Shown: positions 1 through 8,890 of the stretch, piece after piece
Layout: each line of letters begins with the position of its first letter
Position numbering within the stretch: the stretch's first letter is position 1
Notes under the pieces: generated by a model
Databases searched by the model: none
What the model was told of the DNA's origin: nothing
Seen by the model: the letters and a program-made list of their open reading frames with translations, nothing else
Source of the DNA: Mesorhizobium sp. INR15
GTDB taxonomy: Bacteria; Pseudomonadota; Alphaproteobacteria; Rhizobiales; Rhizobiaceae
Direction of reading: 5' to 3'
NCBI RefSeq assembly: GCF_015500075.1
Contig: NZ_CP045496.1
Location: forward strand, 4,474,001 to 4,538,000
Length of the DNA: 64,000 nucleotides
Translations under genes and position numbers: made by a program

Positions 1-656
1 GCGATACCGGCACCGGGTCCAAAGATTTCAACCGGCTGCGGCGACGGCGTGCCAAGAATCTTGCAGCAGGCGCCATCCGGCGTATCCAGCCACTGGCTCA
101 GCACAACGATATCGTCTTCGATGGCGTCGAGACGGCCGTTGGCCAGATCAGCCTGTTCCTCGGGGCTGCTCGGGTAGCCCTTGACGGTGCTGTCGGTGAA
201 GGTCTTCGAAGCATAGTTGAAGTGGGTCGTGGTGGTGGCGACGCCGACCGTCTTGCCCGCGAGGTCCGCCTTGGTCACGCCCTTGAGCGTGGTGTCTTTC
301 GGTGCGGCGAGGGCCGAAGGCGTGTTGTAGTATTTGTGCGTGAAGTCGACCTTTTCCATGCGCTCCGGCGTGATCGACATCGAAGCGACGATGGCGTCGA
401 ACTTTCCGGCCTGAAGTGCCGGAATGATGCCGTCCCAATCCTGGGCGACAAAGGTGCACTTCACCTTCATCTGATCGCAAAGCGCCTGGGCGATGTCGAT
501 GTCGAAACCGACGAGCTTGCCGTCGGAGGTGAGGTTGTTGAACGGTGGGTACGCGCCTTCGGTGCCGATCTTCAGGGTCTTTTCCTGTGCCTGGGCTACG
601 CCGAGCGTCAGCAACGCAGCCGATGCGGCAAGCGCGATACGCAGTGCAATACGCAT
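1..656 (-). CDS. Polar amino-acid ABC transporter substrate-binding protein (C-terminus outside window)
   Basis: The frame opens at ATG 656 and runs off the left edge, leaving about 218 N-terminal residues. It begins with a signal peptide (MRIALRIAL, a hydrophobic core, an AQA cleavage site) followed by IGTEGAYPPFNN and LVGFDIDIAQAL, the first lobe of the type 2 periplasmic binding fold. The cysteine pair in ALCDQMKVKCTF and the second pair at ACCKI are typical of the lysine/arginine/ornithine/histidine (ArgT/HisJ) subfamily. Known role: binds a basic or polar amino acid in the periplasm and hands it to an inner-membrane permease. The permease and ATPase genes would lie to the left, outside the window. 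Family is confident; ligand is inferred. Confidence 0.9.
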   Translation of the reverse strand, partial: MRIALRIALAASAALLTLGVAQAQEKTLKIGTEGAYPPFNNLTSDGKLVGFDIDIAQALCDQMKVKCTFVAQDWDGIIPALQAGKFDAIVASMSITPERMEKVDFTHKYYNTPSALAAPKDTTLKGVTKADLAGKTVGVATTTTHFNYASKTFTDSTVKGYPSSPEEQADLANGRLDAIEDDIVVLSQWLDTPDGACCKILGTPSPQPVEIFGPGAGI

Positions 657-815
657 GATAGTCCTCTCTTTATGGTCCCGGCCGTCGTTCCAAAACGGCT
701 CTGTGGGGCGGTGCTTTTGACCGCCCGCTACGGCGATACTCCCACTCTTTCCAAGAAAAAAGCAACTGCAAAACCACAAAAATAGGCAAGGCTATTCTGC
801 CCTTGCGTTACTTGC

Positions 816-1325
816 TCAAGCAACAAGTCCGGTTGCACGCTCGATGAAGTCGGCTACCGATTTCACATCATCGAGATCGAATACCGGCAGTTGCTCGCCT
901 TCGACCAGGAAGTCGGCGGCAACGGCGACAATATTAGGATCGTTTGCCGACAGTGGGGTGCCGTCCTTTGCCCCACGTCGCCGCGTTTCGATCTTGCGGT
1001 GCGCTTCGCGCTTGTAGCCCTCGACCAGCACCAGGTCGCAAGGCGCTAGGCGTGACAGGATAGCCTCCAGCACCGGCTCATCCTCGCCGCGCAGTTCGTG
1101 CATCAGCGCCCAGCGGTTGCCGGACACGATAGCGACTTCCATGGCTCCGGCCTGACGATGCCGGAAGCTGTCAGCGCCGGGCTTGTCGATATCGAAATCG
1201 TGATGAGCATGTTTTACAGTCGATACTTTCCAGCCGCGCGCAACGAGTTCGCTGACCAGCTTCTCGGTCAGTGTCGTCTTGCCGGAGTTCTTCCAGCCGG
1301 TGATGCCGAAAACGCGTCTGCTCAT
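816..1325 (-). CDS. mobB: Molybdopterin-guanine dinucleotide biosynthesis protein B
   Basis: 169 residues with the P-loop GWKNSGKTTL at residues 10-19 and the conserved KHAHHDFDIDKPGADSFRHR segment that defines MobB. MobB is a small cytoplasmic GTP-binding protein that supports attachment of GMP to molybdopterin by MobA. Its ATG overlaps the mobA stop by 4 bp (ATGA), so the two are translationally coupled with mobA first. Length and motifs are normal. Confidence 0.95.
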   Translation of the reverse strand: MSRRVFGITGWKNSGKTTLTEKLVSELVARGWKVSTVKHAHHDFDIDKPGADSFRHRQAGAMEVAIVSGNRWALMHELRGEDEPVLEAILSRLAPCDLVLVEGYKREAHRKIETRRRGAKDGTPLSANDPNIVAVAADFLVEGEQLPVFDLDDVKSVADFIERATGLVA

Positions 1326-1954
1326 GACGTCATGCTCTGCAACAGACGCTCGGCTTCGGCAAGATCGTCGGGCATGTTGATGTTGAAGAACGGATCAAGC
1401 GCCTGTCCCGCCAGGTCCAGGGTTGGAAATTCCACGTCGACGAATGCGTGCCGGTCGATGAAGGCCGAAACCCGCCTGTTGTCCTCATCGACAAGAAAGT
1501 GCCGCAAGGCATCACGATGTCGTAGCGGCCAGAGCGCGAATGTCGGGTGCCGCTTGCCAGCCGAGCAAGCAACCGCGATGGCGCCGGGGTTCTGATCCGT
1601 CGCTTCGACAAGTCGCTCGACGAGGTCCATCGGCAGAAACGGCGTGTCGCCGGCGGCAGTGACGATTGCCTTGCAGTCCGTATTCGCCGACGCCCATTCC
1701 AACCCGGTCAGAATTCCAGCCAGGGGACCGGCAAAACCCGCCACCGAATCGGCGAGAATTGGCAACCCGAAACGCGAAAGCCGTGCGGGATCGCCATTGG
1801 CGCTGAGCGCCACTGCTTCAATCTGAATAGTGAAACGCGAAAGCACCTGATCCAGCACGCAACCGCTGCCGAGCGGCAACAGGCTTTTGTCGCCACCGCC
1901 CATCCGTCTTGACTGGCCGCCGGCCAGAACGACCCCTGCAACATTCCGCTTCAT
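1322..1954 (-). CDS. mobA: Molybdenum cofactor guanylyltransferase
   Basis: 210 residues beginning with VAGVVLAGGQSRRMGGGDKSL-type nucleotidyltransferase sequence (LAGGQSRRMG, then the K of DKSL). This is the signature of MobA, which transfers GMP from GTP to Mo-molybdopterin to make the MGD cofactor used by DMSO-reductase-family enzymes. The conserved TAAGDTPFLP (residues near 100) is the metal-binding Asp region. It is the first gene of the mobA-mobB pair and overlaps mobB by 4 bp. moaA on the same strand about 2 kb upstream belongs to the same pathway but is separated by three other genes. Confidence 0.95.
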   Translation of the reverse strand: MKRNVAGVVLAGGQSRRMGGGDKSLLPLGSGCVLDQVLSRFTIQIEAVALSANGDPARLSRFGLPILADSVAGFAGPLAGILTGLEWASANTDCKAIVTAAGDTPFLPMDLVERLVEATDQNPGAIAVACSAGKRHPTFALWPLRHRDALRHFLVDEDNRRVSAFIDRHAFVDVEFPTLDLAGQALDPFFNINMPDDLAEAERLLQSMTS

Positions 1955-2005
1955 CGCATGGAGCCTGTACGCCAGCGGCTGGAAATCACAAGCTTTGAAA
2001 CCGCG

Positions 2006-2926
2006 TTACATCCCATCCGGGGCCATGGCCGGGCCGGTACTTTCGGCGACGATCTTTCGCCGGCCGACGATCCGCTCGCGATACAAGGCATAAAGACCGG
2101 AGGCGATGATGATCGTGGCGCCGATGATCATTGGCGGATCGGGGATGTCGCCGAAGATGGTCAAGCCAAGCAGGATGGACCAGATCAGGGCAGTGTAGCG
2201 GAAGGGGGCTATGAAGGAGATATCGCCCGCCCGCATTGCCATGATGATGAACTGATAGCCGATGAGCACCAGCACCGCAGCCAGCGCCAACAAGGCGACG
2301 CTCTTCCCGGTCATTGGCGCCCAGCCGCCCATTGGCGACAACAGCGCGGCACCCACGATAGTCATCGCCAGCGCCGTCGCAGTCGATACCAGCAGTGTCG
2401 GGATGGCTTGCGGAATGCGCTTCGTGGCAAGGTCGCGCACGGCGCAGAAGCCGACGCAGGCAAGCGCCAGCAGCGAGTAGACACTAAACCCTTCGAAGCC
2501 CGGCCGCACGATGATCATCACACCGGCAAAACCGACGGCGATGGCGAGCCAGCGCCGCCAGCCGACGCCTTCATTGAACACCAGTGCCGCTCCCATCGTG
2601 ACAGCCAGCGGCAACGCCTGAAGCACGGCCGAGACACTGGCGATCGGCAAGTGAGAAAGCGCGATCAGGAAGCTCACCGTGCCGCCGGCTTCGCCGATGA
2701 CGCGTATCGCCACCAACGGCTGCAGCATGGACCTAGGGGACGCGAGCGCGCCGCGCTGCCAGGCGAGCAGGCCGACAAAAAGTGAGGCGAACACGCCCCG
2801 GATGAGCATGACCTGCGCCATGCTCATCGATTCCGAAGAGAATTTGGTGATCGCGTCGTTCAGCGTAAAGCCGACCATCGCCACGATCATGAACAGCGCG
2901 CCGCGAAGGTTGGGTGAACGTGGCAA
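2006..2926 (-). CDS. DMT-superfamily (EamA) transporter
   Basis: 306 residues, mostly hydrophobic, with about ten predicted membrane segments in two halves, each resembling an EamA repeat (first half from LFMIVAMVGFTLNDAITKF, second from ALACVGFCAVRDLATKRI). Members export small metabolites or amino acids; the substrate cannot be read from sequence. The longest frame starts at a TTG codon (2926), which fits the usual N-terminal length; the first ATG is 12 codons inside the first membrane segment and would truncate it. About 50 bp upstream of mobA on the same strand. Confidence 0.88.
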   Translation of the reverse strand: MPRSPNLRGALFMIVAMVGFTLNDAITKFSSESMSMAQVMLIRGVFASLFVGLLAWQRGALASPRSMLQPLVAIRVIGEAGGTVSFLIALSHLPIASVSAVLQALPLAVTMGAALVFNEGVGWRRWLAIAVGFAGVMIIVRPGFEGFSVYSLLALACVGFCAVRDLATKRIPQAIPTLLVSTATALAMTIVGAALLSPMGGWAPMTGKSVALLALAAVLVLIGYQFIIMAMRAGDISFIAPFRYTALIWSILLGLTIFGDIPDPPMIIGATIIIASGLYALYRERIVGRRKIVAESTGPAMAPDGM

Positions 2927-3087
2927 GGCGACTACCGGTTGAGCTTTGCATCAAGCCTGTAGCAGCCGGGCATGAAACAGCAACCTCAAAGGGCTGGGCC
3001 ACGCACCGGCCCGTGCGGTGGCTTCACCACACGCAACACCCGGTACGCGATTGGCTTCAACCGTGGAGCCTGAATAGCAGGGTCGGC

Positions 3088-3447
3088 CTACTTCTTGGGC
3101 GTCAGCACCTCGGTGCCATTGCCTTCCTTGCCGGCGATTGTCCACAGGCCATGCAGTGACCCATCTTCCTGCACCTTGTAGACGACAAGGCCGATATCCT
3201 TGCCCAAGACGTAGCCTGCCGAGAACGCATCGTCGTTGCGCATGCAGATGCCGTCGGAGGACGAACCGCCGGTCTCCCAGTGGATCGTGCAGGTGGTCTC
3301 GCTGGTCAGTGTGATGGTTGCTTCACCACCATAGGATGATCCGTCGAAATTGGTTCCCGCGACTGTGTAGGTACCGCCGATTGACTGCGCCGCCGACGGC
3401 AACACTGTTAAGCCAAGCAATGCCAGAGAAAGAGCGAGTTTGCGCAT
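3088..3447 (-). CDS. Small secreted protein of unknown function
   Basis: 119 residues with a clear signal peptide (MRKLALSLALLGLTVLPSAAQS). The mature part is rich in small polar residues and contains GGTYTVAGTNFDGSSYGGEATITLTS, then a CTIHWETGG core and a second Cys in GICMRND, so one disulfide is possible. The pattern of short beta strands suggests a periplasmic beta-rich protein. I do not recognise a named family. It stands alone between the EamA transporter and another secreted protein gene, all on the minus strand. Confidence 0.8.
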   Translation of the reverse strand: MRKLALSLALLGLTVLPSAAQSIGGTYTVAGTNFDGSSYGGEATITLTSETTCTIHWETGGSSSDGICMRNDDAFSAGYVLGKDIGLVVYKVQEDGSLHGLWTIAGKEGNGTEVLTPKK

Positions 3448-3564
3448 GGTTTATTCCCCCACCGAGTTGAGAAGTCGCTGCGCCAGAGGCTAGGCTGGAA
3501 CACGCCGCCGGTAAATCGGTCAGCCACCCGCCGATAAAGTTTCTTCGCGGTGTTGCCGAAATGC

Positions 3565-4056
3565 TCAGGGGCCCTTGAGGCTGCCGGCGATCGCACCAAC
3601 AAGCGGATCGTATTTCGACTTCAGGGCCGGCGCATATTCGACAAAGACGGTTCGGATGACGCCATCCTTGCCGAACAGGCGGCGCTCGTAAAAGATGTTT
3701 CCATCCTTGAGGCCCGACAACACCGCCCAGTCCTTGCCGGCCTTGCTGTAGGTGACCTTGTAGCCTTGCTCCTTGCTGGCTTTCTCCGCCGCGACGAAAC
3801 CTTTCGGCGTGTCATCATCGATGTTGAGTATGCCGGAGCAGGTCAGGCTGGCGCCGTCTCCGCTGAGCCACTGCTGACCGTCGCCATTGTCCGGCTCCGG
3901 CTGGCGATCGGTGAAGATATCGTCGGGAAAGGTGCACACCGTGCCAAAGCGCTCGTTCACATAGGTGAAGGGCGCGGCCTTGGCGCCAGCCGCCAGCGTG
4001 GCGGTCGCGAGCAGAGAGACGAAAATGGAAAGGCGCGATTGCATCGACTGCTCCAT
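3565..4056 (-). CDS. Secreted protein of unknown function
   Basis: 163 residues starting at ATG 4056 with a signal peptide (MEQSMQSRLSIFVSLLATATLAAGAKA). The mature chain holds two Cys (GTVCTFPDDIF and LTCSGILNI) and a WAVLSGLKDGNIFYER segment. No enzyme motif is visible. It lies between a smaller secreted protein gene and moaA; the 40-bp gap to moaA allows co-transcription but no functional link is evident. Confidence 0.8.
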   Translation of the reverse strand: MEQSMQSRLSIFVSLLATATLAAGAKAAPFTYVNERFGTVCTFPDDIFTDRQPEPDNGDGQQWLSGDGASLTCSGILNIDDDTPKGFVAAEKASKEQGYKVTYSKAGKDWAVLSGLKDGNIFYERRLFGKDGVIRTVFVEYAPALKSKYDPLVGAIAGSLKGP

Positions 4057-4096
4057 CCGATGATCGGAGCGATCCTGGCATGAATCGCCGAAAACG

Positions 4097-5092
4097 TCAG
4101 CCGCCGGTGACGCTCATGTGCCGCGAAACGGACGGGCGGCTGGTGCGGCGATCGATGATGAAATCATGCCCCTTCGGCTTGCGGCCGATGGCTTCATCGA
4201 TGGCGTTGGCAAGCAGCTCGTTGCCTTCGGATGCGCGCAGCGGGCCGCGCAGATCGGCGGCGTCGTCCTGGCCGAGGCACATGTAGAGCGTACCGGTGCA
4301 GGTCAGCCGCACGCGGTTGCAGCTTTCGCAGAAATTATGCGTCATCGGGGTGATGAAGCCGAGCCGGCCGCCTGTCTCGGCAACATGAACATAGCGGGCA
4401 GGGCCACCGGTCTTGTAGGGAATGTCGGCCAGCGTGAACTGGCGCTCCAAAGAGGCACGCAGCAGCGACAGCGGCAGATACTGGTCGGTGCGGTCGGCTT
4501 CGATCTCGCCCATCGGCATGGTTTCGATGACCGTCAGGTCCATGCCACGGCCATGCGCCCAGCGCATCATCTCCGGCAGCTCGGCGTCGTTGAAGCCCCT
4601 CAGCGCCACCGCGTTCAGCTTCACTTGCAGCCCGGCCGCCTGGGCTGCGTCAATGCCCGCCATGACCTTGCCGAGATGGCCCCAGCGGGTGATGGCGTGG
4701 AACTTGTCAGCGTCCAGCGTATCCAAGGAGACATTGATGCGCTTGACGCCGCAATCGGCAAGCTCGGCGGCGAAGCGCGACAGCTGCGAACCGTTGGTGG
4801 TCAGCGTCAGCTCTTCAAGCGCACCGCTTTCGAGGTGGCGCGATATCTGGCGCACAAGATGCATGATGTTCTTGCGGACCAGCGGCTCGCCGCCGGTGAG
4901 GCGCAGTTTCCGCACGCCCTTTTCGATGAAGACGGTGCATAGCCGGTCGAGCTCCTCGAGCGACAGGAGATCTTTCTTTGGCAGAAAGGCCATGTCTTCG
5001 GCCATGCAATAGGTGCAGCGGAAATCGCAGCGGTCGGTGACCGACACCCTGAGATAGCTGATCGTACGACCGAATGGATCGATCATGTCCAT
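4097..5092 (-). CDS. moaA: GTP 3',8-cyclase (molybdenum cofactor biosynthesis protein A)
   Basis: 331 residues. The N-terminal radical-SAM cluster motif is CDFRCTYC (residues near 19-26), followed by LTGGEPLVRK. The C-terminal second 4Fe-4S cluster motif is CESCNRVRLTC...C near residue 265-285, and the protein ends in the double glycine TGG that inserts into the active site in MoaA. It catalyses the first step of molybdopterin synthesis, converting GTP to 3',8-cyclo-7,8-dihydro-GTP. mobA and mobB lie downstream on the same strand. Start at ATG 5092; a second in-frame ATG two codons later is equally possible. Confidence 0.97.
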   Translation of the reverse strand: MDMIDPFGRTISYLRVSVTDRCDFRCTYCMAEDMAFLPKKDLLSLEELDRLCTVFIEKGVRKLRLTGGEPLVRKNIMHLVRQISRHLESGALEELTLTTNGSQLSRFAAELADCGVKRINVSLDTLDADKFHAITRWGHLGKVMAGIDAAQAAGLQVKLNAVALRGFNDAELPEMMRWAHGRGMDLTVIETMPMGEIEADRTDQYLPLSLLRASLERQFTLADIPYKTGGPARYVHVAETGGRLGFITPMTHNFCESCNRVRLTCTGTLYMCLGQDDAADLRGPLRASEGNELLANAIDEAIGRKPKGHDFIIDRRTSRPSVSRHMSVTGG

Positions 5093-5290
5093 GCTTCAAG
5101 CGCTTCCCGTGGCCGCGAATGGCGTCGTTATATACTGCTATGTGATACGATCCAGCCTGCCATTCAAGATAGCTGGTGTTGATCTTTGGTAACATCCCGC
5201 CGCCGACACCCGGTGTCGCCCGCCCAAAAGCGCTTTTCCCGCAACGCGAAGCGGCGTAGGGAAGGGGGAATTGATGCGGAATGGAACAGC

Positions 5291-5644
5291 ATGACGGCGC
5301 CGAAAGAACTTAGGGTCTCGAAAGACCGCAAATTGCTCTCCGTCACCTTTCCCGATCACCGGCCGTTCGAACTGCCGGCGGAGTTGCTGCGTGTTGCCTC
5401 ACCATCGGCTGAAGTTCAGGGCCATTCGCCGGAACAGCGCGTGACGGTTCCCGGCAAGCGCAACGTTGCGATCCTCAAGATCGAGCCCGTCGGCAACTAC
5501 GCCGTGCGCATCACCTTCGACGACTTTCATGACACCGGCATTTTTACCTGGAACTACCTGCATACGCTTGGCCATGAGAAAGAGGCGCGTTGGGCCGCCT
5601 ATCTCGCCGAGCTTGCGGAAAAGGGGCTGAGCAGGGACCGCTAG
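5291..5644 (+). CDS. DUF971 (GBBH-like N-terminal domain) protein
   Basis: 117 residues from ATG 5291. The frame is open further upstream but the first 35 codons there are Arg/Pro-rich and unlike the family. The sequence carries the DUF971 pattern: RVSKDRKLLSVTFPDH, LPAELLRVASPSAEVQGH, GNYAVRITFDDFHDTGIFTW and a terminal YL. This small fold is also the N-terminal domain of gamma-butyrobetaine hydroxylase and occurs beside Fe-S or Moco genes. Here it is divergent from moaA, which supports but does not prove a cofactor-related role. Confidence 0.85.
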   Translation: MTAPKELRVSKDRKLLSVTFPDHRPFELPAELLRVASPSAEVQGHSPEQRVTVPGKRNVAILKIEPVGNYAVRITFDDFHDTGIFTWNYLHTLGHEKEARWAAYLAELAEKGLSRDR

Positions 5645-5714
5645 TTTTTAGCCGGCGGGCGTCGTGAAACCGTCATGGATGGGGCGTAACGGCGGATAGC
5701 CTTCGGAGGTAACA

Positions 5715-6326
5715 ATGTCCGTCATCACCACGATCGAACAGCTCGAGGCCCTATATGGCGTGCCTGGCGAGGCCTCGTTGGTCAAGGAACTCGACCATGT
5801 AATCCCCGAATATGCCGCCTTCATCGAGGCCTCGCCCTTTGTGGCGCTGGCAACCAGCGGGCCGGAAGGGCTGGACTGCTCGCCGCGCGGCGATCTTGCC
5901 GGTTTCGTGCGTATCCTCGATCCGAAGACGCTGATGATGCCCGATCGACGCGGCAACAATCGGGCCGATTCGCTGCGCAACATCATTCGCGATCCGCGCG
6001 TCGGCCTTCTGTTCCTAGTGCCGGGCTCCGGAACGACGCTGCGCGTCAACGGCCGCGCCCATATCTCGACGGATACAGCGCTTTGCGGCTCGTTCACTGT
6101 CGATGGCAAGCCGGCGCGTTCTGTAACCGTCGTCGATGTTGATTCGGTCTATTTCCAGTGCGCCCGCGCCATCGTGCGATCGGACCTGTGGAACCCGGCA
6201 AAACATGTCGACCCGAAGTCGCTGCCGACAGCCGGGCAGATATTAGAAGTCACCAGCCGCAAGAATATCAACGGCGAGGCCTACGACAAGGAATGGCCGG
6301 AGCGGGCGAAGAAAACGATGTGGTAG
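5715..6326 (+). CDS. Pyridoxamine 5'-phosphate oxidase-family flavoprotein
   Basis: 203 residues, preceded by a good ribosome site (GGAGGT) six bases before ATG 5715. It contains SPFVALATSGPEGLDCSPRGD, then MPDRRGNNRADSLRNI and a GLLFLVPGSGTTLRVNGRA block. These match the PPOX-type split-barrel FMN-binding family (MSMEG_1061-like subgroup). Members are cytoplasmic FMN- or F420-dependent oxidoreductases of mostly unknown substrate. It stands between the DUF971 gene and a convergent MarR regulator. Confidence 0.87.
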   Translation: MSVITTIEQLEALYGVPGEASLVKELDHVIPEYAAFIEASPFVALATSGPEGLDCSPRGDLAGFVRILDPKTLMMPDRRGNNRADSLRNIIRDPRVGLLFLVPGSGTTLRVNGRAHISTDTALCGSFTVDGKPARSVTVVDVDSVYFQCARAIVRSDLWNPAKHVDPKSLPTAGQILEVTSRKNINGEAYDKEWPERAKKTMW

Positions 6327-6349
6327 GGAGAGCCGGGACCGGATGACGG

Positions 6350-6802
6350 TCACGCCTCCTTCAACACATCGGTGATCCTGCGCATCTGCTCACCGATCAT
6401 GTCGCATTGCTCCGGTGTCGACTGGCTCATCGCCTTCTCGATCAGCGCCATATGAACCTTCAGCGCCTGCATCAGCAGCGCTTCGCCTGGTTGCGTCAGC
6501 GTCAGCCGCAACACACGCTTGTCCTTTTCGTCCCCCTCACGGCGCAGCAGCCCGCGTGCCTCGAGTTGCGGCAACAGCATGGTGATGTTGGAGCGGCCGA
6601 CCAGCAGCTTTCGCGCGAGGTCGTGTTGGGACATGCCGGGATGGCGATAGAGGTTCATCAGCACGTCAAGCTGCGCCGGCTTCAGATCCAGCGGCGCGAG
6701 CTTCACCGCCAATGCGCGTTCCAGCGCATGGCAGGCGCGCGCCACCGCGACCCAGTTGCGAAAGCGCGGGTTGTCCCAAGGTAGCTCTTGTTTATTGTTC
6801 AT
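6350..6802 (-). CDS. MarR-family transcriptional regulator
   Basis: 150 residues with the winged-helix core LKPAQLDVLMNLYRHPGMSQHDLARKLLVGRSNITMLLPQLEARGLL and the wing RREGDEKDKRVLRLT. MarR proteins are dimers that repress nearby, often divergent, genes and are released by small ligands. It is divergent from an alpha/beta hydrolase gene. Two copies of a GTTCAT..TTGAAC palindrome lie between the two genes, one overlapping this gene's own start codon, which predicts autorepression and control of the hydrolase. Confidence 0.92.
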   Translation of the reverse strand: MNNKQELPWDNPRFRNWVAVARACHALERALAVKLAPLDLKPAQLDVLMNLYRHPGMSQHDLARKLLVGRSNITMLLPQLEARGLLRREGDEKDKRVLRLTLTQPGEALLMQALKVHMALIEKAMSQSTPEQCDMIGEQMRRITDVLKEA

Positions 6803-6830
6803 CTTTGAACTATTATGTTCATGCTTGAAC
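6797..6830. promoter_or_regulatory. Paired palindromic operator for the MarR regulator
   Basis: Two near-identical 14-bp palindromes, GTTCATCTTTGAAC (6797-6810) and GTTCATGCTTGAAC (6817-6830), sit 20 bp apart centre to centre in the 47-bp gap between the divergent MarR and hydrolase genes. That spacing puts both on one face of the helix. The first overlaps the MarR start codon. Binding by the adjacent MarR protein is inferred from position and symmetry. Confidence 0.72.
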
Positions 6831-6849
6831 GAATGGATGGATTATCACT

Positions 6850-7761
6850 ATGGCATCATTCGGATTGAAGGTCATCCGGGGTGTATTCGGTGCAGCTGAA
6901 CATGTCGCGCCGCGCCTGACAGGGCGCGCTGCGTTCGAACTGTTCTGCCGCACGCCCAATGTCAAGGCGCTAAGTGACGGCGAACGCCGCGCTGTCGACC
7001 GCGCCGCCGATTTCATGGCTGAGGCGCGTCATCACCGGCTGAAAACGAAGACCGGCTGCGTGATGGTGCACGAATTCCGTCCGGAGCCGGGCAGGACGGC
7101 GGCTGGCACCATCCTTGTCATTCACGGCTGGCGTTCGCGCACCGAATACATGCGCGCGCTGATCGAAGGCTATCGCACGGCGGGCTACAGGGTCGTCTCA
7201 CTCGATCTGCCTGGCCATGGCCATTCGCTTGGCCGCCGGCTGACCATGGTCAATGCGGTGGATGCGGCGAGCCATGCGGGCGAATGGTTCGGACCCTTCG
7301 CGGCGGTCGTCGGCCATTCATTCGGCGGCGCCGTTGCCGCCAATGCGTTGGTCGGTTCGGTAAAAGACATTCCGCCACTGGCTGCCGAGCGGCTGGTGCT
7401 GATCGCGGCACCAAGCTCATTGCCGGCAATCTTCGCTGACTTCAGCCGCATGCTCAATGTCGGGCCGCGCTCGCAGGTGGCCATGGCTGACCGGGTTGAG
7501 CGTCTTGCCGGCCGGCCGCTCAAGGAGTTCGTTGGCGACCGCCAACTGGCCCGTACATTGGTGCCGACGCTGGTGATTCATGCACCTGACGACCGCGAAG
7601 TATCGGCGGAGCATGCTAGGAACTACGCCGCCGCCGGCGATCACGTCCGGCTTTACTGGGCGGACGGGCTCGGCCACCGCCGTATTCTCGCCGACAAGAG
7701 TGTTGTCGGACACGCCGTGGGCTTTGTAGCCGATCATCGGGAGCCGGCGCTGCTGCACTGA
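6850..7761 (+). CDS. Alpha/beta-fold hydrolase
   Basis: 303 residues with the serine nucleophile elbow GHSFGG (near residue 157), an oxyanion region ILVIHGWRSRTEYM, and a C-terminal HAPDDREVSAEHA Asp and GLGHRRIL His completing a Ser-Asp-His triad. It is a cytoplasmic hydrolase of unknown substrate. The divergent MarR gene and shared operator pair suggest that a small lipophilic or aromatic compound induces it, but the inducer is not visible. Confidence 0.9.
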   Translation: MASFGLKVIRGVFGAAEHVAPRLTGRAAFELFCRTPNVKALSDGERRAVDRAADFMAEARHHRLKTKTGCVMVHEFRPEPGRTAAGTILVIHGWRSRTEYMRALIEGYRTAGYRVVSLDLPGHGHSLGRRLTMVNAVDAASHAGEWFGPFAAVVGHSFGGAVAANALVGSVKDIPPLAAERLVLIAAPSSLPAIFADFSRMLNVGPRSQVAMADRVERLAGRPLKEFVGDRQLARTLVPTLVIHAPDDREVSAEHARNYAAAGDHVRLYWADGLGHRRILADKSVVGHAVGFVADHREPALLH

Positions 7762-7779
7762 ATCTCCCGACAACCAGGT

Positions 7780-8175
7780 CTATTTCTTCCTGGCTGCGGA
7801 TTCGACCGGCAGCCCGGCGGCCTTCCAGGCGGTGTAGCCACCAAGGATATGTTTCACCGGCGACAGTCCCATGTCTTGCGCCGTCTTGGTGGCGAGTGCC
7901 GAGCGCCAACCGCCGGCACAGAAGAACACAAAGCTTTTGCCCGAGGCGAAGAATGGCTTGTGGTAAGGGCTTTCCGGGTCGATCCAGAATTCCAGCATGC
8001 CGCGCGTGACGTGCTGAGCACCAGGGATCCTGCCGTCTCGTTCGACTTCGCGGGGATCGCGCAGGTCGACGAAAATAGTGCCGTCATCGTCGAGCAGATC
8101 AGCAGCTTCTTCCGGTGAAACCACTTCTATCTCGGCATTGGCCTCGTCCAGCAGCTCGCGATATCCCTTTTTCAC
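7780..8175 (-). CDS. Rhodanese-like domain protein
   Basis: 131 residues forming a single rhodanese domain: VVSPEEAADLLDDDGTIFVDLRDPREVERDGRIPGA followed by the active-site loop CAGGWRSA with catalytic Cys, and HILGGYTAWKAAGLP at the end. Such proteins transfer sulfane sulfur through a persulfide on the Cys. The six-residue loop fits a sulfurtransferase rather than a phosphatase-like variant. It is convergent with the hydrolase gene, with no obvious operon partner. Confidence 0.92.
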   Translation of the reverse strand: MKKGYRELLDEANAEIEVVSPEEAADLLDDDGTIFVDLRDPREVERDGRIPGAQHVTRGMLEFWIDPESPYHKPFFASGKSFVFFCAGGWRSALATKTAQDMGLSPVKHILGGYTAWKAAGLPVESAARKK

Positions 8176-8257
8176 CGGTCATTCCTCTCGATCGCAGCAT
8201 CTCTGGGGCAGCGTGTCTGGCTGGCAGACGAATTTCGATCATACCTGCCGGCGTTTG

Positions 8258-8872
8258 TCACGCCGCACCAGTGCCGACCATTGTCTGCCATGCCGCCATC
8301 GCTCCGGCTACCGTCGCCAGCAGGGCCGTGCAGGAGGCGCCGTCGCGTGCCTGGATCGACATGCCGTGCTGAACCGTGGCGAAGAACGTGGCGGCGGCGG
8401 CAGAATCAAACCCGGACGGCAATTCGCCCTCGGCAACGCCCCGCTCGAGACGCTGGCGCAGGGCTGTGTGATTTTCAGCGCGGCGGCGGCGCAGATCGTC
8501 GCAGATGGCGCCGCGGGTGCTGTCCTGGTGCAGGGCGCCAAGCGTAATCAGGCACCCTTGCGGACGATCCGTCTGCGAATAGGCCCTGGCGGTCCTTTGC
8601 AGGAAACGTTCGATCGCCAGCCGCGCTGTTGGTGCTTCCTCCAACGCAAGCCAGATATCGGCACCCTCAATGCGCGTGTAGAGATCGGTCGCCTCGAGGA
8701 ACAGTGCCTCCTTGCTGCCGAACGCAGCGTAGAGACTGGGGGAATTGATGCCCATTGCCGCGGTCAGGTCGCTGATTGAAGCTCCTTCATAGCCGCGCGC
8801 CCAAAACACATCCACTGCGTGCCGCAAGGCTGCGGTCCGGTCAAAGGTGCGGGGGCGGCCTCGTTCGGGCAT
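8258..8872 (-). CDS. TetR-family transcriptional regulator
   Basis: 204 residues. The N-terminal helix-turn-helix reads GRPRTFDRTAALRHAVDVFWARGYEGASISDLTAAMGINSPSLYAAFGSKEALF, classic TetR; the rest is a ligand-binding helical domain. It is divergent from a short-chain dehydrogenase, and a perfect 14-bp inverted repeat lies between them. The arrangement predicts ligand-relieved repression of the dehydrogenase and autoregulation. Confidence 0.93.
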   Translation of the reverse strand: MPERGRPRTFDRTAALRHAVDVFWARGYEGASISDLTAAMGINSPSLYAAFGSKEALFLEATDLYTRIEGADIWLALEEAPTARLAIERFLQRTARAYSQTDRPQGCLITLGALHQDSTRGAICDDLRRRRAENHTALRQRLERGVAEGELPSGFDSAAAATFFATVQHGMSIQARDGASCTALLATVAGAMAAWQTMVGTGAA

Positions 8873-8890
8873 GGCGCTCTTTTCTGTGTT

